DNA of 64,000 nucleotides from positions 186,001 to 250,000 of the forward strand of contig QJNS01000008.1 of NCBI GenBank assembly GCA_004154925.1, in the 5' to 3' direction. Source of the DNA: Monosporascus cannonballus. Its lineage: Eukaryota > Ascomycota > Sordariomycetes > Xylariales. Shown here in pieces: positions 61,601 through 64,000 of the stretch. The position numbers were made by a program, and so were the translations under genes. The number at the start of each line of letters is the position of its first letter. Position 1 is the stretch's first letter. The notes beneath the pieces were generated by a model. The model was not told the origin of the DNA, made no database searches, and saw nothing but the letters and a program-made list of their open reading frames with translations.

Positions 61601-64000
61601 TTTTCGAATTTTTAATTATCTTTTTTAATCCGAAACGGATATCCTTTAGTAAGTTTAAAATTTCGAAACCAAAAATAAATGTGTTTAAACATTTAGTTAC
61701 GAAAATCTCGAATAACGTAACGTTTATTTTGTAACAAAATATAACGGATATGGAATTCGTATTACAGAGATATACGGTACATAATTAAAAACGAATTTCG
61801 GAAAAACGTAATATTAACGTTATGTATATTATTATTCGACCGGCGGAATTTGCCAATAAATTATAGATTATAATATGCGCATTTTTAATTAAATATTTTT
61901 TATGTTATTTCTTTAAATTCTATCGGAAATAAATTTGATATTAAAATAGAATTAATAAATATTTAATTCGGTATTATAAAACGAAATATTTAATCGAAAT
62001 AAAGTATTTTTTATTATAATTAAATTAACCGGTCGTATATAAAAATAATAATATTAATAATAGCCGCGTAATATAATTAATATTATTATATCGTATAATA
62101 TATGAAAAATATAAATAAATTTGGGCTTTTTTAAAAAAATCAAAATAATATCGAAATTTTTTGTCGATAAAAATAATATTAATTAATAATTAATAATTAT
62201 TTTTAATTATGTTAAAACTATTATTGCCTTATAGAATGTCGACCGTATTAAAAATATTTCCGGGCCCGTACTTATCCCATAAAAAGGTTTTATTCGATAT
62301 AATTTAATTAGGGTCGTATTATTTAAAAAATAATATATATAAATTATATTTTTAAATTAAAAAATAAAATATTTACCAATGATTTATTAAAGAATTTAAA
62401 ATATTAAGTAATATATTATTGATAAATTATAATAAATATTTTTCGTTAAAAATATTATTTATTAACATATCCCGATTAAGATCCCGTAATTTTTCCTTAA
62501 TATATCCAGTCAAACCAAAATATATAGAAATTATTTTATATATAATAAATTTAAATTCGGTAAATTTGGTTTTCGACAAAAGGTTTTCGATTAAGGTATT
62601 CTGGAAAATTCCATATACATTAAACTTTTTATTATAAATAATTTATATCAGATATATAATTTTTACCAAAATACTATAAATATATAAATATTATATATAT
62701 AAAAAATAAAAGGTTCCAAAAAATGTAATTTCGGCAATTTTTAATATAATTATATTATTTTTTTAAAAAATTAATAATTTATTTTTAAAGTTGTTTAAAC
62801 TTTATATGTCCTTATTATATTATTATATTAATAAATACGTATAAATATAAACAGGAAATTTATTTATATATGGAATAAAATAAAAATAAAAAGGATATAT
62901 TATTTCGTATTATATAAATCGGTTATTTCGACGAAATTAAAGTATATTTTTTAAATATAATTAATTTCTTTTAAATTTTTATAAATAAGATATAAGGTTT
63001 CGAAAACCGATAAAATACTTTTTTAAATTTATATATCTTTTAAAAAAATTTCGATAATCGTTATAAATATTATCGATAATATTTTTATTTTCGTTAATAA
63101 TATTTAACAAAATCGAACAATACTTATTTTACTATATACGTTTTCATTTAAAAAAACCGGGAAACCTTTATTTATTACGTATACAAAATCCGGATAATAT
63201 TAATTACGAAATAATAAGAAATATTAAGAGATATTAAATATTATTATAATATTTTAAAAATTATTTTATTTATAATATTTATTAGGCCGCAATATATATC
63301 ATTTTAATCTTTTTTTACGGATACGTTTATAATAATACATAAAAACGGTAATAATATTTTGTATCACGGTACTGTATCTATATTGTATATTACGAATACA
63401 ATTTTGAATATTAAAATTATTTTATTAAAATACGATATTCTTTTATTATATCTGGTTATAAAACGCGGCTTACTTTAATTAAAATTATGTTATTATAAAA
63501 GAATTTATACAATTCTTTTAATTCTTTTTCATAACCGAAATATCTTTTTATTTAACGTATTAAAATTTTTGGAAGAATTTAGCCTTTTTAATATATTAAT
63601 GGAATTTTGTAATAAATCCGAAAATTTTAGAACTTTGTATAACAAATAAAGTAAATATTTGCCGTGAAATATGGAAATTTTCTTAATTATAATAATTAAA
63701 ATTATAAAAAAATTATATAAAAATATCCGGATGGTTATTATAATAAAACCGTTTCGTTTTGAATTTCGTATTATATAATTTTTCTTTTTTTCAATATTTA
63801 ATTATTTAATTTAAAATTTTAAATTAATTTAAGGTAAGCGCTTTTATAAAATTTTAATTTTTGGCCAAAATAATATAAATTATTTTAATTTCGAATAATA
63901 TTTTTTTCGGCCGGCGGCAAAATTTAAGCCTTTTTGCAAATGTTATAAATTTCTTATATAATATATTATGGTATTTGTAATTAATAAGGTTATAATTAAT
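61601..64000. other. RIP-mutated AT-rich DNA, no gene assigned
   Basis: 2.4 kb. A plus-strand frame around 61815-62205 reads semi-coherently (IIRPAEFANKL, IICAFLIKYFLCYFFKFYRK, KYLIRYYKTKYLIEIKYFLL) with stops of the TAA type, suggesting a decayed unknown coding region. No LTR or domain motif was found. Confidence 0.4.

Noticed and set aside
62419..62637. 72-codon plus-strand frame
   Set aside because: No domain similarity recognised and no neighbouring support; probably chance.
1..64000. Mitochondrial DNA because of the low G+C
   Set aside because: No rRNA, tRNA or respiratory genes, and LTR retrotransposons with RIP-type decay point to nuclear DNA.
1..64000. Centromere
   Set aside because: Composition and nested gypsy elements would fit, but sequence alone cannot show centromere function; it needs CENP-A data.
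1..64000. CRISPR array, tRNA, rRNA or bacterial operon
   Set aside because: No regularly spaced repeats, no tRNA or rRNA signature and no intact coding sequence were seen.

Overview
The window looks like a gene-free, AT-rich heterochromatic block from a filamentous ascomycete (Pezizomycotina). The reasons are: very low G+C throughout; TpA everywhere while CpA and TpG are scarce and CpG is kept, the signature of repeat-induced point mutation (RIP); several Ty3/gypsy LTR retrotransposons whose reading frames can be followed only by reading through stops at former Gln, Arg and Trp codons; and no intact cellular gene, tRNA or rRNA that I can see. The species cannot be named from this sequence. 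All coordinates come from reading by eye, so domain edges are approximate (tens of bases) and LTR ends are good to a few bases.

Layout, left to right. (1) 6-6620: a gypsy element on the minus strand with 299-bp LTRs. It sits inside the integrase frame of a plus-strand gypsy element of another family ('family A'), whose 3' half follows at 6621-9462 and whose 5' half must lie left of the window. (2) 9463-19843: AT-rich DNA with fewer CpG, holding a family A solo LTR (11618-11816) and one copy of a dispersed LTR-like repeat ('X', 17172-17545). (3) 19844-25417: a 5.6-kb minus-strand gypsy element with 190-bp LTRs. (4) 25418-28803: unassigned AT-rich DNA. (5) 28804-42905: a plus-strand gypsy element with ~149-bp LTRs, opened up by an X repeat (34619) and by a nested, fuller plus-strand gypsy element with ~200-bp LTRs (35341-41609). 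(6) 43291-49514: a third X copy, unassigned DNA, and a small GC-richer island (45843-46290) that has largely escaped RIP. (7) 49515-56854: a full-length family A element on the minus strand. (8) 56855-64000: unassigned AT-rich DNA with one well-preserved solo LTR (61393-61600) of the same family as the nested 35341 element.

How the parts work together: each element had the usual Gag-protease-RT-RNase H-integrase order, and most of these domains can be recognised in at least one copy. All copies are dead. RIP-type transitions have replaced the catalytic Asp-Asp of reverse transcriptase by Asn-Asn in three elements, and the integrase zinc-finger His residues by Tyr in another domain set.

The most interesting observation is that between integrase and the 3' LTR several unrelated families carry an extra reading frame on the strand opposite to pol. 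It is clearest at 455-1040 (coiled-coil type) and 41848-42232 (Asp-rich, unrecognised), and less certain in family A and in the 19844 element.
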